Shown here: in pieces, positions 61,224 through 64,000 of the stretch | Numbering within the stretch: position 1 is the stretch's first letter | Layout: every line of letters starts with the position of its first letter | From: an uncultured Roseicyclus sp. | GTDB lineage: Bacteria > Pseudomonadota > Alphaproteobacteria > Rhodobacterales > Rhodobacteraceae | Reading direction: 5' to 3' | Length of the DNA stretch: 64,000 nt | Assembly (NCBI GenBank): GCA_937139335.1 | Contig: CAKZPN010000076.1 | Location: 1-64,000 of the forward strand | Program-made: the position numbers and the translations under genes | The notes under the pieces: model-generated | Databases searched by the model: none | The model's input: only the letters and a program-made list of their open reading frames with translations | What the model was told of the DNA's origin: nothing

Positions 61224-64000
61224 CGCCGCCTCCTGCCCGCCAAGAACGCGCTGGTAGATGCCATGCAAATCCCGCGCCTGCGCCTCGGAGGTGCGGAGAT
61301 CGACCCGCCGGGTTGGCGGCGTGCGGAACCGCTTCGGGTCAGTGTCGATGCGGGCGAGGCAGGCGACCAGCGCGTGGTGGTCCGACACATCCACGACAAA
61401 GCCGTTTTCGCCCTCTACAACGTCTTGTCCGATGGCTCCGCGATCGGAGGCCACAACCCACAGCCCCAGCGCCAGCGCCTCGCGGGTGACGAGGCCATAG
61501 CTTTCCGGCCAGGTCGACGGCGCCAGCAGCACGTCGATCTGACCATAGAGCACCCCCACCTCGTCCATCGCGTGACTCGGCACGAAGGTGACGGGCGTGC
61601 CGTTCCATTCCTCTTGGCGGATCTGGCCGCGCGGAAGCGCCTGATCGACGATCAGAAGATCCAGGTGTTCGAACCGATGCGCGTGAAGCGCGGCGCGCAG
61701 CAGGGCAAACCCCTTGTGGCGCGAGGCCCCGCCGATGAGGCCAAGCCGGACCCGGCCCTCGGGCCCCGGAACCTCCACCCGTGCGGGCAGGGTCGAAACA
61801 CCGTTTGCGGCCGTTTCCACCCGCGTCAGGCCCGCGGCGCGATGCACCTCGGCAAAGCTGTCGGAAACGGCCAGCAGCGCCGCCGCATCCTCGAGACCGC
61901 GGCGCAGGATGCGGGCGCGGTCGGGCAGCCGGGCTGCCGCGTCGGGGCTGTAATCATAGGTCTCCGGCGTGCCGTCGGCGGCGGCGACGAACTGGTTGGG
62001 GGAAATCCACCACCCGTCATGCAGCGTGACCACATAGGGCAGCCCCCGGTGCCGCAACCGGTCCACGACCGTGACGGTCAGGCGCTGGATGCAATGCAGA
62101 TGCACCAGATCCGGGCGAATGCGATCCAGCAGGCGCTCGAAGATGTCGCCCATCCGGTGGTCGCGGATGTCCATCGTCCGGATCCCGTCGCGCGCCGTGA
62201 TCGTCCAGATCCGCGCGCCGTCGCGGCTGTAGCATTTCACCTGATGCGGGCTTTCGCCGCCTTCCAGCGTGGTGATGACGTCGATCTCGTAGGTATCGCC
62301 ATGAAGGCGGAGGAGGTCCGCCACATTGTCCCGCACCACGCGCGTCGCCCCGCCGATGTCTTGCGGCGGAAAAAAGACGTTCACGATCAGGAGCCGCTTT
62401 TTGGGCGCCGGCAGCGGCGGGCGCACGGCGCCGAACATCGAACCGAAGCGGGCGCCCATGGCCTCCAGCGCATAGTCGCGCAGCACCACCTCGCGCGCGG
62501 CGGCCCCGATCCGGGCCCTGAGACCGGCATCATCCACCAGCCGCAGGATCGCGGTCGCGAAGCCGGCCTTGTCGCTCGCCAGCAGGCCGGTCACGCCATC
62601 CTCGATCACCTCGCAATGGATGGCGGTGGGGCTGACCACGGAGGGGACGCCGAACATCGCCGCCTCCATCCACTTGATCTCGCTTTTCGCGTCGGTGATG
62701 ACCGAGGGGAACAGGACCGACAGGTTGATGTCGGCCTCGGCCACCTCGGCGCAGAACGCCTCGAAATCCCAGATCGGCGGGATAAGCCGCACGTCGGGAT
62801 GATCGGGGTCGAGATTACGGAGCTCGGGGAACTCGCCGATGATGCGGATCTCGACCTTGCCGGGGCGCTTGGCCAGCACCTCGGCCAATGCCGGTTCCAG
62901 CACCTCGGCGAACTCGGCCTTGTGGGCCTTGGTGCCCGAACCGTAGTAGATCACCAGCTTGTCGCGTTTCGCGGGCCTGGCCCGCGCCGCCCGCTCGATC
63001 ACCCGCATGTGCGGCTGCCCCAGCGCGTTGCGATGCACGAAGACCGCGCCGCTGCGCACCACGTCCGCCATCGCGCCCTGGATCGTGGGGGTCGAGGCGA
63101 TGCCGTAGTCGCACATCCCCATCGCGTGCCGGAACAACGGCACGCCGCAGGCGATGGCCGCATGATCGGTCGCGGTGATCTGCCCGGCATAGGTCGCCAG
63201 CGGCGGCGGGAAGAGAGCGGTGTCAAAGATCAGGTCGTCGCAGTCGTAGAAGGTCGCCAGACCCTGCTGCGCCGCCTCGGCGATCAGGTCGATGATGGGC
63301 AGGAAGGCAGCCAGCCGCATGAAGATCACGGCGTCGTACTGCTCGAGCCGGTCGCGCAACCGGTCCAGATCGAGGCTTTGCACGTACAGGTCGGCCTCGT
63401 AGCCTGCGGCGCGCAGCTGGTCGATCTTCTGGTCGGCGCGGTAAAGCTTGCACTGGTAAATATCGTCGTTGGCGAGGATCGCCACGCGCCGGATCGGCGC
63501 GCTGCGGCGGGGCGGCTCGTAGGGCGGGGTGTAGAGCGTAAGGGCGCGCGTCAAAAGCCCCTGGATCTCCGGCACAGGCATCGACCGGATGCGCCCGCGC
63601 AGGTCGGACCAGATGGTGTTGAAGATCGCGCCGCCCAGATCCCGGCGGCGACGGCGCAACGTGACGTCGCCGAACACCGCGTCCGGCAACGCGTCGCAGA
63701 GATCAAGCGCCTCCGACAGCCGGTTCTGGGACACCAGCCGCTCGGCCAGGGTGATCCTGTTGGAGCCGATGTCGAAATCCGCCGGCACCGCCTGGCGTAG
63801 CTGGATCTCGGTGCCGATCCGGTTCTGCCCATAGATGAGGTCGGCGAGGTCGAGGCTGGCACGCGGATGGCCGGGGCTGTGGCCGAGCACCCGCGTCAGC
63901 AGCCATTCCGCCGCGCCGGTGTCGCCCACGTGGCGCTTGTGGCGCGCGAGGTCGATGAGGAAGGCCTCGATCCCCGGCTCGGCCGGGTCGAAGACCGTCG
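61206..64000 (-). CDS. Tandem-domain glycosyltransferase, 5' end beyond the window
   Basis: The frame is open to the window edge, so the start lies outside; at least 930 residues are visible. Counting from the first complete visible codon, about 1-150 are helical and TPR-like. About 165-545 form one GT-B glycosyltransferase (Y-Y-G-S-G-T-K-A-H, then E-I-K-W-M-E-A-A-M-F-G-V-P-S-V). About 550-910 form a second (V-F-F-P-P-Q-D-I-G-G-A-T-R-V-V, H-L-H-C-I-Q-R-L, G-L-I-G-G-A-S-R-H-K-G and P-S-T-W-P-E-S-Y-G-L-V-T-R-E-A). The second has an intact GT4 sugar-nucleotide motif. The stop overlaps the end of the convergent RTX gene by 18 bp. Likely makes the exported polysaccharide or glycosylates a surface protein. 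Confidence 0.88.
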   Translation of the reverse strand, partial: TVFDPAEPGIEAFLIDLARHKRHVGDTGAAEWLLTRVLGHSPGHPRASLDLADLIYGQNRIGTEIQLRQAVPADFDIGSNRITLAERLVSQNRLSEALDLCDALPDAVFGDVTLRRRRRDLGGAIFNTIWSDLRGRIRSMPVPEIQGLLTRALTLYTPPYEPPRRSAPIRRVAILANDDIYQCKLYRADQKIDQLRAAGYEADLYVQSLDLDRLRDRLEQYDAVIFMRLAAFLPIIDLIAEAAQQGLATFYDCDDLIFDTALFPPPLATYAGQITATDHAAIACGVPLFRHAMGMCDYGIASTPTIQGAMADVVRSGAVFVHRNALGQPHMRVIERAARARPAKRDKLVIYYGSGTKAHKAEFAEVLEPALAEVLAKRPGKVEIRIIGEFPELRNLDPDHPDVRLIPPIWDFEAFCAEVAEADINLSVLFPSVITDAKSEIKWMEAAMFGVPSVVSPTAIHCEVIEDGVTGLLASDKAGFATAILRLVDDAGLRARIGAAAREVVLRDYALEAMGARFGSMFGAVRPPLPAPKKRLLIVNVFFPPQDIGGATRVVRDNVADLLRLHGDTYEIDVITTLEGGESPHQVKCYSRDGARIWTITARDGIRTMDIRDHRMGDIFERLLDRIRPDLVHLHCIQRLTVTVVDRLRHRGLPYVVTLHDGWWISPNQFVAAADGTPETYDYSPDAAARLPDRARILRRGLEDAAALLAVSDSFAEVHRAAGLTRVETAANGVSTLPARVEVPGPEGRVRLGLIGGASRHKGFALLRAALHAHRFEHLDLLIVDQALPRGQIRQEEWNGTPVTFVPSHAMDEVGVLYGQIDVLLAPSTWPESYGLVTREALALGLWVVASDRGAIGQDVVEGENGFVVDVSDHHALVACLARIDTDPKRFRTPPTRRVDLRTSEAQARDLHGIYQRVLGGQEAASEQEV

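Noticed and set aside
61263..63800. 845-codon open frame on the plus strand
   Set aside because: Antisense to the tandem glycosyltransferase, whose motifs are unambiguous.

Overview
The window looks like chromosomal DNA of a member of the Rhodobacterales/Rhodobacteraceae (Alphaproteobacteria). The DNA is GC-rich. The SOS operator has the alphaproteobacterial form (GAAC-N7-GAAC), a full CtrA-type site (TTAA-N7-TTAA) is present, and the gene content is typical of marine roseobacters: petABC, a TPP-riboswitch-controlled thiBPQ, dgcN-dgcA, Hint/anchor-L proteins and RTX proteins. I see no insertion sequence, integrase, prophage or CRISPR array, so this reads as core chromosome with two more variable stretches, about 26-29 kb and 55-64 kb.

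Layout. 0-4.3 kb: PRC-barrel protein, formate/nitrite-type channel, serine dehydratase sdaA and a small outer-membrane barrel. 4.4-8.7 kb: tRNA-Lys, then dapF-mtaB-paiB-like-GST-GNAT on the plus strand. 8.9-11.8 kb: petABC (cytochrome bc1), closed by a strong terminator. 11.8-15.2 kb: thiBPQ on the minus strand behind a TPP riboswitch. 15.3-19.8 kb: aroC, a membrane-anchored unknown, a Tat-signal thioredoxin plus ccdA, a drug/metabolite exporter and HU. 19.9-24.0 kb: ade-amn, which together take AMP to hypoxanthine, behind a sulfotransferase-like gene. 24.1-26.2 kb: msrA, a small membrane protein with a Crp/Fnr regulator, and an unknown. 26.2-28.9 kb: two tandem Hint-domain proteins. 29.1-41.7 kb: dapE, rnr, murein hydrolases (MltB-like and a MepA lipoprotein), dapD, LOG-family protein, UMF1-type MFS transporter, thioesterase, YggT and a stand-alone, SOS-box-controlled imuB. 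42-47.3 kb: a membrane-anchored RTX protein, then a minus-strand run dgcN-dgcA-lysE-dat that looks like a D-amino-acid (D-glutamate) utilisation cluster. 47.5-55.2 kb: CGNR regulator, glutathionyl-hydroquinone reductase, a second MltB-like transglycosylase, smc, rsfS-rlmH. 55.2-64 kb: a capsule-type ABC exporter (kpsM divergent from kpsE-kpsT), a 947-residue propeller/RTX protein and a tandem glycosyltransferase cut by the window edge.

How they fit together. Three lysine/DAP genes (dapF, dapE, dapD) are scattered but belong to one succinylase pathway that feeds peptidoglycan. Three murein hydrolases and the D-amino-acid cluster connect to cell-wall turnover. The last 9 kb looks like export and decoration of the cell surface. 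The observations I rate highest are a serine at the position of the second catalytic cysteine of DapF, the dgcN-dgcA-lysE-dat cluster, the 37-unit uninterrupted RTX array beside a capsule exporter, the Hint pair in which one member has lost its nucleophile, the orphan imuB with a perfect LexA box, and rsfS, which can only start at CTG. I found no clear evidence of a wholly new multi-gene system.
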